Origin: Streptomyces sp. UW30
GTDB lineage: Bacteria > Actinomycetota > Actinomycetes > Streptomycetales > Streptomycetaceae
DNA length: 33,286 nucleotides
NCBI RefSeq assembly: GCF_008042075.1
Contig: NZ_RDBN01000008.1
Location: 28,928 to 62,213, forward strand
Direction: 5' to 3'
Shown piece after piece: positions 8,139-16,893 of the stretch. The translations under genes were made by a program, and so were the position numbers. A model generated the notes under the pieces. That model made no database searches and was not told the DNA's origin. It saw only the letters and a program-made list of their open reading frames with translations. Position 1 is the stretch's first letter, and each line of letters opens with the position of its first letter.

Positions 8139-9129
8139 GGAAATCGCGGTCGCCGCATCGCGCGCAATTCCCGCCCCCAATCTGCGGCAGCTGATCGACG
8201 CGAACCTTTACATGCCCTTCCCGTTCCAGAGCAATCCCCACGCTTCTGAAGCCGCAGCGGGCGTCGAGAATTGGCTGAATACATGGGGGCTTACCGATGA
8301 GCCGACAGTAGCGGCCATGATCTCCTATACCCGCCCCGCCGAACTCGCGGCCCACAACAGCCCGACTGTGGATTCCGGCCTCCTCCAGATCATGGCCAAC
8401 CAAATTGCCTACCAGTTCATCTTCGACGACCAGGCGGAAGACGTCGGCCTGCAGCGGCCCGGCCGGCTGCTGCCCATGCTGTCCGAGAGCGTCAGGATCC
8501 TGCGGGACGGCCAACCGCCCGACACCCCGCTCGGGGCCGCCCTTGCCGATCTCCACCGGCAGGTCCAGGAGCGGTGCACACCCGCTCAGGCCGCACGATG
8601 GGCCTGGAACAGCCGTGAGTACGTGCACGGTCTGCTGTACGAAGCGGTGGCCCAGACCCACTCCACCCCTCCGGGGAGCGGGCTGTGCCGGTCCATACGT
8701 TCCCTCATCGCGGGCATCGAGCCGTTCCACCCGCTGTGCGAGGCCGCGCAGCCGCACGAGCTGGCCCCGGAGGAGCTCCGGCATCCTGTCGTCCGGCGTC
8801 TGGGGCGGCTGTCGGTGGACGCGGCGGTGTGGATAGCCGACCTGTTCTCCGCCGTGAAGGAGCAGCGGGCAGGCGGCGTGATCAATCTGGCCCTTGACTA
8901 CCAGCGCACACACCAGTGCTCGCTGCCGGAGGCCGTCACGCTGGCCATCCGACGCATCAACAGCACGATCAGCGAGTTCGAGGAGCTCTACGCCGAGATC
9001 AGGCCGGAGTTGAGCCCGAGCGGCGTCGGCTATGTGGAGGGCATGGGCGGCTGGATCCCCGGATGCTACTTCTGGTCGCGTACCGTTCCGCGGTACGCGG
9101 ACACGATCGCCGCATCCGCCGTGCCCTGA
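8122..9129 (+). CDS. class I terpene synthase with atypical NSE triad
   Basis: This 335-residue terpene cyclase (family usual length 330-380) ionises a prenyl diphosphate, probably farnesyl diphosphate, with Mg2+ and cyclises it. The aspartate-rich motif is FDDQAED (D102-D103-x-x-E106). The pyrophosphate-sensing Arg region is CRSIRSLIAG, and the C-terminal Arg-Tyr pair is in WSRTVPRYAD. The second metal motif, normally N-D-x-x-S-x-x-K-E, reads A239-D-L-F-S243-A-V-K-E247, so the Asn ligand is Ala. GTG 8122 is preferred because AGGTGG lies just upstream; GTG 8113 is an alternative. The gene overlaps the P450 by 17 bases, implying translational coupling. The product is unknown. If the Ala is real, the enzyme may bind metal differently, be weak, or have another role. 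Confidence 0.88.
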   Translation: MSTTHEEIAVAASRAIPAPNLRQLIDANLYMPFPFQSNPHASEAAAGVENWLNTWGLTDEPTVAAMISYTRPAELAAHNSPTVDSGLLQIMANQIAYQFIFDDQAEDVGLQRPGRLLPMLSESVRILRDGQPPDTPLGAALADLHRQVQERCTPAQAARWAWNSREYVHGLLYEAVAQTHSTPPGSGLCRSIRSLIAGIEPFHPLCEAAQPHELAPEELRHPVVRRLGRLSVDAAVWIADLFSAVKEQRAGGVINLALDYQRTHQCSLPEAVTLAIRRINSTISEFEELYAEIRPELSPSGVGYVEGMGGWIPGCYFWSRTVPRYADTIAASAVP

Positions 9130-9325
9130 GCCTCTGCCTGACCGCTCGCCCACAGCAGAGGGGCCCGAGCGGGGAGCAGGACATTTTACCCAAAGGGCCG
9201 AGACTTGAACGCCTGCTGCGGGAAAGTTCACCCTTCCCTGTCGACCTCCTGTTCCAACCCGTCCAAGGGGCGTCCGTGAGGGCGTACGCTCGCCCCCGTC
9301 CCGCGGGGAGCAACGACAGGAAGCG

Positions 9326-12244
9326 GTGGACCATATGGCCCATGGGCTGCGGCAACCGACCACCGAACACCGGCCTCTACTGGAACGCGACCGGGAACTC
9401 CAGGCAATCGACTCCGCGTTGTCGGACCTCCGTGACGCCGTCGACGGCGTACCCCGGACGCCGCGCGGCGGGTTGCTCGCCTTCACCGGTGCGGCCGGGC
9501 TGGGCAAGACCACACTCATCGCGGCAGCGCGCGCCCGCGCCGCCGCACTCGGACTCACGGTGTTCTCGGGCAAGGGCGGCGAGAAGGAGCAGGGCCTGGC
9601 GTTCCGCGTCGTCCGCCAGGTCATGCAGCCCACCCTGGCCACGATGAGCGAAACAGAACGTCGGACCTTCCTGGGCAGCTGGTACGGGATCGTCGGCGCC
9701 GCGCTCGGCCTCGAGGCGACGGCCGGCACTCAGGTGCCGGACCCGACCGGAGTGCGCGACGGCCTCGACTGGGTCATGACGCGCCTCACGGTGATGAACG
9801 CGCCTGTCGTTCTGCTCCTGGACGACCTGCACTGGGCCGATGCCGAATCCCTCGACTGGCTCGCCTCCTTCGCGCCCCGGGTCGCGGACCTCCCGCTCTT
9901 GATGGTCGTCGCCTATCGGCCCGACGACCTCCCGCCCGACGCGACCTCTTTCCGCACGCTCGTCGAGCGCCACGAAGAGCGCCCTCACGCGCTGTCTCCG
10001 CTCGGCAAGGACGGTGTGGCGCGCATCGTCAGGAACGAAGTGGGTGAGGAAGCCGAGGACGAGTTCTGCGGCGAGTGCTGGACGCTCACCGGCGGCAGCC
10101 CGTTCGAGACCGTCGAACTGGCCATCAGGCTCCGCGAACGGCAGATGAAGGGCAGTCAGGACGAACTGCCCGTGATCGGGGACCTTGCCGCGGCGGTCAA
10201 AGGCCCCGGACTGATCGAGCGTCTCCACCGGCTCGGCCCGAGCACCGTCCGCTTCGCGTGGGCCGCGGCCGTACTGGGTGGGTCCTTCTCCGCCGAGCTC
10301 GCCACCGGCATCGCCGTGGTCGGCAGCGAGGAGGCCGCCGAAGCGGCCCGGAAGCTGCGCGCCTCCCGCATCCTCGCGGACGGCGACGGGCCCGGGCGCA
10401 GCCTGGAGTTCGTCCACCCGTCGATCGCCACGACGATCTACCACGACATCCCCTCGGGCCTGCGGGTGGGCATGCACAACGCGGCCGCCGACGCGGCACA
10501 GGCGGCAGGGTTCGGCCCCACGGCCGCCGCCCGACACCTGCTGGAAGTGCCCTGCGACGGTCGGCCCGAAGCGGTCTCCGTCCTGCGCGCCGCCGCGCGT
10601 GAGTATCTCCGCGCCGGGGCCCCGGAGGCCGCGCGTCGCGTGTTGACCCGAGCGCTGCGAGAGCCGCCCCCTGCGGAGGACCGCGCCGCGCTCCTGCACG
10701 AACTCGCCTGCTCGACCTTCCTGATCGAGCCCACAGCCACGGTCAGCCACCTCCAGGAGGCGCTGACAGAGCCCGCGATGGACCCCGAACTCCGCGCCTC
10801 CATCGTCTACAAGCTGGCCCAGGCGCTGGCCAACACCGACCGGCTGACCGAGGCCGCCGCCGTGGCCGCCGACGAGGCACGGCGGGCCCCCAATCCGCGC
10901 ATCAAACTGCGCATGCAGGCCGATCACTTCGTGTGGAGCGCGTTCCGCGCCGACGAGCCCGACTCGTCCGCCCGCTCGCGCCGGCTGGCACGGCTGGCCG
11001 ACAAGCTGACCGGCCGCGGCTTGGAGGAGCGCTACATCCTGGGCCTGCGGGCGTGGGACGCCCTGGTACGCGGTGAACCGCGGCGAACCGCCCTCGGGCA
11101 TGCCGAGGAGGCGCTGCGCGGGGGAATGAGCTGGACCGATGAGAACCGCGGCTTCGAGGTGCCCGTCGCGGTCGCCCTGCTCTTCATGTACTGCGACCAG
11201 CCGTGGCGGGCCGAAGAGCTGTTCACCAAGGGCATGGCCGAATGCGAGCACAAGGGCTGGAGCGGCTCCCACCTGGCGCAGGGGCAGACCCTCTCCGGCT
11301 ACATCCGCTACCGTCGCGGCTGCCTCTCCGAGGCGGAGGAGCTCGTTCGGGCCGGGCTGCGCACCGCCGAGCGCGTCGAAGGCGCGGTACCCGCCCAGTG
11401 GTTCGCCATCGGCATCCTCATCCAGATCCTGCTGGCCCGCGGGCGGACCGCCGACGCGCGTCGGCTCGCCGACGCCCACCACTACGGCGATGTGGTCCCG
11501 AACGCCGTCATCTTCCCCGATCCCCGCACGGTGTACGCCGAACTACTCCTGGCCGAGGAGCGACACGTCGAGGCGGCACGGCTGTTGTCCGCCGTCGGGG
11601 ACTGGCTCGAGGCACGGAACTGGCGCAACCCGGCCTGGTGCCCTTGGCAGCTGGACCTGGCCTCCGCTCTCGCCCGCACCGCCCCCGACCGGGCGGTCCG
11701 CCACGCCCAGGACGCCGTCAAGCGGGCGCGGGACTTCGGTGCGGCTTCCGCGATCGGCCAGGCGCTCCACGTCGAGGCCGAGGTGACCGGCGGTCCGGCC
11801 GCGCTCGATCTGCACGCCGAGGCCGTCGAACACCTGGAGCGATCACCCGCGTCGTACGAGTTGGCGCGTGCGCTCGTGGGGCACGGCGCCGCGCTGTCCC
11901 GCGACGGACAGGTGCAGGAGGCCGCCCATCGGCTCTACCAGGGGCTGGAAGGAGCCGTTCACTGTGGTGCCGAGGCTCTCGTCGCCCGGGCCAGGCAAGA
12001 GCTCTCGGCGGCCGGGCTGCGACCGCTGCCGCTGCGCTACGCGCAGACGGACACCCTCACCGCTCAAGAACGCCAAACGGCCGAACTGACGGTCCAGGGC
12101 CATCCGGAGGCGGTGATCGCGAAGGAACTGCGTCTCACCGAGCAGGGCGTACGGCAACTGCTGTCCTGCGTCTATCGCAAGATCGGCACCGACGCGGCGG
12201 GCCTCGCCCAGGCCTTGGAGACCTTCCCGCGCCCTCGGACGTGA
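9326..12244 (+). CDS. LAL-family (large ATP-binding LuxR) transcriptional regulator
   Basis: A 972-residue STAND-type regulator. The N-terminal AAA/NACHT-like ATPase has Walker A GAAGLGKTTL (Lys61) and Walker B VVLLLDDLHWAD (about 155-165). A long alpha-helical TPR/MalT-like middle spans about 400-880. The C-terminal LuxR-type HTH (about 905-965) is recognisable in LTAQERQTAELTVQG and LSCVYRKIGT, but its recognition part (LRLTEQGVRQ) diverges from consensus. LAL proteins are often pathway-specific activators of secondary-metabolite clusters that respond to a small ligand and ATP. It lies 196 bp downstream of the terpene synthase on the same strand and is the best candidate to control it. The start is uncertain: GTG 9326 or ATG 9335; the AGGAAG site at 9318-9323 fits neither perfectly. 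It ends 24 bp from the convergent ligase gene. Confidence 0.87.
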   Translation: MDHMAHGLRQPTTEHRPLLERDRELQAIDSALSDLRDAVDGVPRTPRGGLLAFTGAAGLGKTTLIAAARARAAALGLTVFSGKGGEKEQGLAFRVVRQVMQPTLATMSETERRTFLGSWYGIVGAALGLEATAGTQVPDPTGVRDGLDWVMTRLTVMNAPVVLLLDDLHWADAESLDWLASFAPRVADLPLLMVVAYRPDDLPPDATSFRTLVERHEERPHALSPLGKDGVARIVRNEVGEEAEDEFCGECWTLTGGSPFETVELAIRLRERQMKGSQDELPVIGDLAAAVKGPGLIERLHRLGPSTVRFAWAAAVLGGSFSAELATGIAVVGSEEAAEAARKLRASRILADGDGPGRSLEFVHPSIATTIYHDIPSGLRVGMHNAAADAAQAAGFGPTAAARHLLEVPCDGRPEAVSVLRAAAREYLRAGAPEAARRVLTRALREPPPAEDRAALLHELACSTFLIEPTATVSHLQEALTEPAMDPELRASIVYKLAQALANTDRLTEAAAVAADEARRAPNPRIKLRMQADHFVWSAFRADEPDSSARSRRLARLADKLTGRGLEERYILGLRAWDALVRGEPRRTALGHAEEALRGGMSWTDENRGFEVPVAVALLFMYCDQPWRAEELFTKGMAECEHKGWSGSHLAQGQTLSGYIRYRRGCLSEAEELVRAGLRTAERVEGAVPAQWFAIGILIQILLARGRTADARRLADAHHYGDVVPNAVIFPDPRTVYAELLLAEERHVEAARLLSAVGDWLEARNWRNPAWCPWQLDLASALARTAPDRAVRHAQDAVKRARDFGAASAIGQALHVEAEVTGGPAALDLHAEAVEHLERSPASYELARALVGHGAALSRDGQVQEAAHRLYQGLEGAVHCGAEALVARARQELSAAGLRPLPLRYAQTDTLTAQERQTAELTVQGHPEAVIAKELRLTEQGVRQLLSCVYRKIGTDAAGLAQALETFPRPRT

Positions 12245-12268
12245 CCCACGAACGCCCTGCGGTTCCGC

Positions 12269-13846
12269 TCACACCGGCCGTGTGCGCCCCTCCCAGTACG
12301 GATCCCGCAGCCGCCGCTTGTACAGCTTGCCGTTGGGGTCACGAGGCATGTCGGTGATGAAGTCGACGCTCTTGGGCCGCTTGTAGCCGGCGAGTTGCCC
12401 GGCGCAGTGGTCGAGGATCGTGGCGGCGAGGGCGGGACCCGGCTCGTGGCCCGGGGCCGGTTCGACGACGGCCTTGACCTCCTCGCCCCAGTCGTCGTGC
12501 GGGATGCCGAAGGCGGCGGCGTCGGCGACGGCCGGGTGGGCCAGTAGGACGGACTCGATCTCGGCCGGGTAGATGTTGACCCCACCGGAGATGATCATGT
12601 CGATCTTGCGGTCGCGCAGGAAGAGATAGCCGTCCTCGTCGAGGTAGCCGAGGTCGCCGACGGTGAAGAAGTCGCCGATGCGGTTCTTCTTCGTCTTGGT
12701 CTCGTCCTTGTGGTAGGCGAAGCCACCGGTGTTCATCTTGAGGTAGACGGTGCCGAGTTCGCCGGGCGGTAGCCGGTTGCCGTCGTCGTCGAAGATCGCG
12801 AGTTCGCTGATCGGCCAGGGCTTGCCGACCGTGCCGGGCTTCTTCAGCCAGTCCTCGGCGGTCGCGAAGGCGCCACCGCCCTCACTGGCGGCGTAGTACT
12901 CCTCCACACAGGGACCCCACCAGTCGAGCATCGCCCGCTTCACATGGTCCGGGCACGGTGCGGCGCCGTGGATGGCGTGCCGCATGGAGGAGACGTCGTA
13001 GCGGGTCTGTATCCCCTCCGGGAGGGCGAGCAGACGGTGGAACTGGGTCGGGACCATATGGGTGTGCGTGCACTTGTGGGTGTCGATGACACGCAGCATC
13101 TCCTCGGGTGTCCACTTGTCCATCAGGACCAGCCGGTGCCCTATGTGGAGGGACGCGCCCGCGAACTGGAGCACGGCGGTGTGGTAGAGCGGCGAGCAGA
13201 CGAGGTGCACGTTGTCGTCGAACGGCTTGATACCGAAGATGCCGAGGAACCCGCCCAGATAGGCCTCCTCCGGCGGCTTGCCGGGCAGCGGACGGCGGAT
13301 GCCGCGGGGGCGGCCGGTGGTGCCGGAGGTGTAGTTCATGACCCAGCCGAGCGTGCGGTCCTCGGGTGCCGAATCCGGCTGTCCGTCGAGGAGTTCGGCG
13401 TAGGGCCTGAAGCCCTCGACCTCGCCGACCGCGTATCGGTGGGTGGCCGGGAATCCGGCCTGGTCGGCGGCCTCGCGGACCGTGCCGGCGAAGCGCTCGT
13501 GGGTGATGAGCACCTTGGCGCCGGAGTCGGCGACGATCCAGGCGATCTCGGGGCCGACGAAGTGATGGTTGACGGGGACCAGGTAGAAGCCGGCCTGGGA
13601 GGCGGCCAGATACGCGGTGAAGAACTCGACGCCGTTGGGGAGGACGACCGCGAAGGCGTCGCCGCGCCTGAGGCCGGCCGCGCGCAGGCCGTGGACGAGG
13701 CGGTTGGTGGCGGCGTGCAGGCGACCGGCGGTCCACCGCTCGCCGTCGGGGGCGACGAGGACCGTGCGCCCGGGGTCGGCCGTGGCCTGGGCCCAGAAGC
13801 CGACGGGCGGGGTGCTGACGGCGTGTGCCGCGGACGTGCTGGTCAC
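12269..13846 (-). CDS. acyl-CoA synthetase (AMP-binding)
   Basis: A 525-residue ANL-family acid--CoA ligase, full length. Visible are the P-loop NYTSGTTGRPRGI, the motif EYYAASEGGGAF in place of the usual YGxTE, the hinge VGDLGYLDEDGYLFLRDRKIDM with ISGGVNIYPAEIE, and the C-terminal PRDPNGKLYKRRLRDPYW with the catalytic lysine. The start is GTG 13846, with AAGGAG upstream; its GTG shares bases with the TGA of the nitronate monooxygenase-like gene (GTGA overlap), so the two are translationally coupled. Actinobacterial ligase/NPD-type flavoprotein pairs occur in catabolism of steroid-ring-derived acids and other branched acids, but the substrate here cannot be named. The longer in-frame extension to 14239 is antisense shadow inside the upstream gene. 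Confidence 0.88.
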   Translation of the reverse strand: MTSTSAAHAVSTPPVGFWAQATADPGRTVLVAPDGERWTAGRLHAATNRLVHGLRAAGLRRGDAFAVVLPNGVEFFTAYLAASQAGFYLVPVNHHFVGPEIAWIVADSGAKVLITHERFAGTVREAADQAGFPATHRYAVGEVEGFRPYAELLDGQPDSAPEDRTLGWVMNYTSGTTGRPRGIRRPLPGKPPEEAYLGGFLGIFGIKPFDDNVHLVCSPLYHTAVLQFAGASLHIGHRLVLMDKWTPEEMLRVIDTHKCTHTHMVPTQFHRLLALPEGIQTRYDVSSMRHAIHGAAPCPDHVKRAMLDWWGPCVEEYYAASEGGGAFATAEDWLKKPGTVGKPWPISELAIFDDDGNRLPPGELGTVYLKMNTGGFAYHKDETKTKKNRIGDFFTVGDLGYLDEDGYLFLRDRKIDMIISGGVNIYPAEIESVLLAHPAVADAAAFGIPHDDWGEEVKAVVEPAPGHEPGPALAATILDHCAGQLAGYKRPKSVDFITDMPRDPNGKLYKRRLRDPYWEGRTRPV

Positions 13847-14952
13847 TGGCTGCTCCTTCCGGCGATGCGGTTGATGCGGTCGACGGCTCGCTCGAAGCCG
13901 CGGGTGAGGTCGTCGAAGACGGCCTGGACGCTGCGTTCGCTGTTCATCCGGCCGACGATCTGTCCGACGGGTGTGCCGAGCAGGGGCTCGACCTCGTACT
14001 TCTGGATCCGGGAGACGGCCTCGGCGACGAGCAGTCCCTGCAGGGGCATGGGGAGGGTGCCGGGCCCGTCCGGGTCGTCCCAGGCGTCGGTCCACTCGGT
14101 GCGCAGTTGGCGTGCGGGCTTCCCGGTCAGGGCGCGGGAGCGGACGGTGTCCCCGGAGCCGGCGGCGAGCAGCTTGGCGGTCAGGGCGGACGAGTGCAGA
14201 TCCGCTTCTGTGGTGGTGAGCCATATGGAGCCCAGCCACACACCTTGGGCGCCGAGGCTGAATGCGGCGGCCACCTGTTGTCCGCTTCCAATACCCCCGG
14301 CCGCGAGTACGGGCAGCGGGTCGACCGCGTCGACGACCTCCGGGGTGAGCACCATGGAGGCGATCTCACCGGTGTGGCCGCCGGCCTCGTAGCCCTGCGC
14401 TACGACGATGTCGATGCCCGCCTCCTGGTGCTTGCGGGCGTGCCGGGCGCTGCCCGCGAGCGCGGCGACGAGCACGCCCCGGTCGTGGGCGCGCTCCACG
14501 ACGTCCGCGGGCGGTGAGCCCAGGGCGTTGGCGAGCAGCTTGATCGGGTAGTCGAAGGCGACGTCGAGCTGGGTACGGGCGACCTGCTCCATCCACCCGG
14601 TGATACGCCAGCCGGAGACCTCCCCCGCGGCCAGTTCGGGGACGGCGTACTTGGCGAGGGTGTCCCTGATGAACTGCCGGTGCCCCTCCGGGATCATCGC
14701 CTCGACGTCGGCCTCGCTGACGCCTTCCACCTTCTTCGCGGGCATGACGACGTCCAGGCCGTAGGGCCGGCCGTCGATATGCGCCTCGACCCAGTCGAGG
14801 TCGCGTTTGAGGTCGTCCGGGGCCGTGTAGCGGACCGCGCCGAGCACCCCGAAACCGCCGGCCCGACTGATGGCCGCGGCGACGGCGGGGAACGGCGTGA
14901 AGCCGAAAATGGCGTGCTCGACTCCCAGTTTCTTGCTCAGCTCCGTCTGCAT
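13843..14952 (-). CDS. nitronate monooxygenase-like FMN oxidoreductase (NPD family)
   Basis: A 369-residue TIM-barrel flavoprotein of the 2-nitropropane dioxygenase/nitronate monooxygenase superfamily. The hallmark AQGYEAGGHTGEIASMVL, the FMN-phosphate loop AAGGIGSGQQVAAAFSLGAQGVWLGS and the N-terminal FGFTPFPAVAAAISRAGGFGVLG are all present. Family members oxidise nitronates, but several actinobacterial ones, such as the mycobacterial IpdC type, act on CoA thioesters in steroid-ring degradation. Coupling to an acyl-CoA ligase by a 4-base overlap makes a CoA-thioester role plausible here. ATG 14952 lacks a good ribosome-binding site, so the mRNA may be nearly leaderless. A palindrome at 14995-15011 sits in the promoter region shared with the divergent serine hydrolase. 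Confidence 0.85.
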   Translation of the reverse strand: MQTELSKKLGVEHAIFGFTPFPAVAAAISRAGGFGVLGAVRYTAPDDLKRDLDWVEAHIDGRPYGLDVVMPAKKVEGVSEADVEAMIPEGHRQFIRDTLAKYAVPELAAGEVSGWRITGWMEQVARTQLDVAFDYPIKLLANALGSPPADVVERAHDRGVLVAALAGSARHARKHQEAGIDIVVAQGYEAGGHTGEIASMVLTPEVVDAVDPLPVLAAGGIGSGQQVAAAFSLGAQGVWLGSIWLTTTEADLHSSALTAKLLAAGSGDTVRSRALTGKPARQLRTEWTDAWDDPDGPGTLPMPLQGLLVAEAVSRIQKYEVEPLLGTPVGQIVGRMNSERSVQAVFDDLTRGFERAVDRINRIAGRSSQ

Positions 14953-14994
14953 GGGCGCAGGATGCCGCAGTCCTCCGGACGACGGAAGGCCTTT

Positions 14995-15011
14995 TCTGAT
15001 GCTCCGTCAGA
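14995..15011. promoter_or_regulatory. palindrome in the divergent nitronate monooxygenase / serine hydrolase promoter region
   Basis: TCTGATG and CGTCAGA arms with a 3-base centre form a 17-bp palindrome with one mismatch pair, 43 bp upstream of the nitronate monooxygenase-like start. The size fits a TetR-family operator. It is placed to control the flavoprotein/ligase operon, though it could act on both directions. No cognate regulator is adjacent. Confidence 0.45.
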
Positions 15012-15031
15012 TCTCTCCGTCGAACGCCCCG

Positions 15032-15094
15032 TTGACACAGCTCACGCCTGACACGAAAGTTTCACCACGCACGGCGGTCCCGAAAGATACTTTC
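15032..15094 (+). promoter_or_regulatory. promoter with two GAAA/TTTC operators before the serine hydrolase
   Basis: A perfect -35 hexamer TTGACA lies at 15032-15037. Seventeen to eighteen bases later, where the -10 box should be, is GAAAGTTTC (15055-15063), followed by GAAAGATACTTTC (15082-15094). Both are inverted repeats with GAAA/TTTC ends. A repressor bound there would cover the -10 and the start of transcription. Similar GAAA-TTTC operators are known for RpiR-type sugar-phosphate regulators of amino-sugar and muropeptide genes; assigning that family here is inference. Confidence 0.5.
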
Positions 15095-15119
15095 AGGCGG
15101 AACGGCGGGAGGAACCTCG

Positions 15120-16889
15120 ATGACCGACGGCACGAGCAGACCGACTCGACGTCAGCTGGGCAGGACGGCTCTGGCCCTGGGCGGCGCCCTGGCCATCGCG
15201 CCCTTCCCCGTCGGACCGGCGGCCGCCTCCCCCTCGGGCCGCGGCACCACCCTGCGGCACGGCTCCCCCGAGCGCGCCGGCCTCCTCCCCGACCACCTGC
15301 GCCAACTCGTCACCGACGCCGAGGCGTTCCTGGGCCCCTCACCCAAGCACCCCTGGTACGCGGGCGCCGTGCTGCTCGCCGGCCGTGGCGGCACCGTGGC
15401 ACTGCACGAGCCCATCGGGATGGCTCTGCGCTATCAGGCGTACGACGAGAAGACCGACACCGGCGTCGAATTCCCGCCCGGGCAGCAGCTCCCCATGGCG
15501 CAGGACACCGTCTTCGATCTGGCCTCGGTCTCCAAGCTGTTCACCTCGATCCTCGCCGTGCAGCAGATCGAACGCGGTGCGCTCGGCCTGGAGGCGACGG
15601 TCGCCTCCTACCTCCCGGACTTCGGCCGCGCGGGCAAGCAGGACATCACGATCCGTCAGCTCCTCACCCACACCTCGGGGTTCCGCGCCTGGATCCCTCT
15701 GTACGCCGCGCCGACGTACGAGGAGAAGCTCCAGCTCATCTGGAACGAGGCGCCGCTCAACCCGCCGGGCACCAAGTACCTCTACTCGGACCTGAACCTG
15801 ATCTCCCTCCAGCTGGTCCTGGAGAAGATCACCGGCCGTGCGCTCGACACCCTCCTGCACGAGGAGATCACCGGCCCGCTCGGCATGCGCCGCACCCGCT
15901 ACAACCCGCCCGCCGCCTGGAAGCCGGGGATCGCGGCCACCGAGGACGCCCGCCTGCCCTGGTCCGGCCTGGATCGCGGGCTCGTGTGGGGCGAGGTGCA
16001 CGACGAGAACGCCTTCAGTCTCGGCGGGGTCGCGGGCCACGCGGGCGTGTTCTCGAACGCCTGGGACCTCGCGGTCCTCGGCCGGACCCTGCTCAACGGC
16101 GGCGCCTACGGCCGCTGCCGCATCCTGGAGCCGGATTCGGTGGAGCTGATGTTCACCGACTTCAACACCGCCTTCCCCGGCGACGAGCACGGCCTCGGAT
16201 TCGAGCTCTACCAGCACTGGTACATGGGCGCGATGGCCACCCCGCGCACCGCAGGGCACACCGGTTTCACCGGCACCTCGCTGGTGCTCGACCCGACGAC
16301 CGACTCCTTCCTCGTCGTCCTCGGCAACTCGGTGCACCCGGTGCGCAGTTGGCGCTCCGGCTCGGCTCCACGGGTCGCGACGGCCAACGACATGGCCCGC
16401 GCGGTGGCGGTCCGCCCACGGCACGGTCGTAGGGCATGGTTCTCGGGAATGGCGACCTCCACGAGCGCGACCCTCGCGCTCCCCGCGCTCGACACGTCGT
16501 CCGGCGACGCCCGGCTGTGTTGCGCCCTGTGGTGGGACACCGAGCCCCAGTCGGACGTCCTCGCGCTGGAGTCGACGACCGACGGGGGCGCCACCTGGCA
16601 GCCGGTCCCCTTCACGACGACGCGCCACGGCGAGCAGCCGCAGACCCACCCGACCGGCATCGCCACCGGCTGGTCCGGCCGCGTCTGGCACCGGCTCACG
16701 GCGAGCCTCCCCGCACACCGACAGCTGCTCCTGCGCTGGCGGTACGCCACCGACCGGCTGTACGTGGGACGTGGCGCGTACGTCGACGGCCTGCGTGTCG
16801 AGGCCGCGGACACCGTCCTCTTCGACGAGGCCCGACCGGCGGACGCGGCCCGGATCACGGCGAGCGGCTGGACCGCCTCCGCGGACTGA
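15120..16889 (+). CDS. exported serine hydrolase (beta-lactamase / penicillin-binding fold) with C-terminal beta-sandwich extension
   Basis: The 589-residue protein begins with a Tat-like signal (TRRQLGRTALALGGALA, cleavage near residue 37). The class C beta-lactamase/esterase domain follows (about 45-430): nucleophile S136-V-S-K139 in FDLASVSKLFTS, a tyrosine motif YSDLNLIS where YxN is expected, and HTGFTGTSLVLDP in place of the KTG box. It may act as a D-Ala carboxypeptidase, esterase or muropeptide hydrolase in the envelope. Residues from about 440 form an extra beta-rich domain (CALWWDTEPQSDVLALESTTDGGATWQ and so on, cut here for length: residues 460-495) like the carbohydrate/protein-binding modules near M6 peptidases. 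ATG 15120 has GGGAGGA upstream. Its promoter carries GAAA/TTTC operators. The stop is 4 bp from the convergent regulator gene. Confidence 0.85.
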   Translation: MTDGTSRPTRRQLGRTALALGGALAIAPFPVGPAAASPSGRGTTLRHGSPERAGLLPDHLRQLVTDAEAFLGPSPKHPWYAGAVLLAGRGGTVALHEPIGMALRYQAYDEKTDTGVEFPPGQQLPMAQDTVFDLASVSKLFTSILAVQQIERGALGLEATVASYLPDFGRAGKQDITIRQLLTHTSGFRAWIPLYAAPTYEEKLQLIWNEAPLNPPGTKYLYSDLNLISLQLVLEKITGRALDTLLHEEITGPLGMRRTRYNPPAAWKPGIAATEDARLPWSGLDRGLVWGEVHDENAFSLGGVAGHAGVFSNAWDLAVLGRTLLNGGAYGRCRILEPDSVELMFTDFNTAFPGDEHGLGFELYQHWYMGAMATPRTAGHTGFTGTSLVLDPTTDSFLVVLGNSVHPVRSWRSGSAPRVATANDMARAVAVRPRHGRRAWFSGMATSTSATLALPALDTSSGDARLCCALWWDTEPQSDVLALESTTDGGATWQPVPFTTTRHGEQPQTHPTGIATGWSGRVWHRLTASLPAHRQLLLRWRYATDRLYVGRGAYVDGLRVEAADTVLFDEARPADAARITASGWTASAD

Positions 16890-16893
16890 CGGC

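Noticed and set aside
11073..11100. Another GTGAACC inside the LAL gene
   Set aside because: No CGTAGAG-like box 16 bases downstream, and it lies in coding sequence.
9377..11482. 701-codon minus-strand frame opposite the LAL regulator
   Set aside because: Codon-bias shadow of a gene with clear Walker motifs and HTH on the plus strand.
12269..14952. Steroid-catabolism cluster suggested by ligase plus NPD flavoprotein
   Set aside because: No ring-degradation genes or KstR2-type sites (AnCAAGnnCTTGnT) were seen around it, so only a general CoA-thioester role is proposed.
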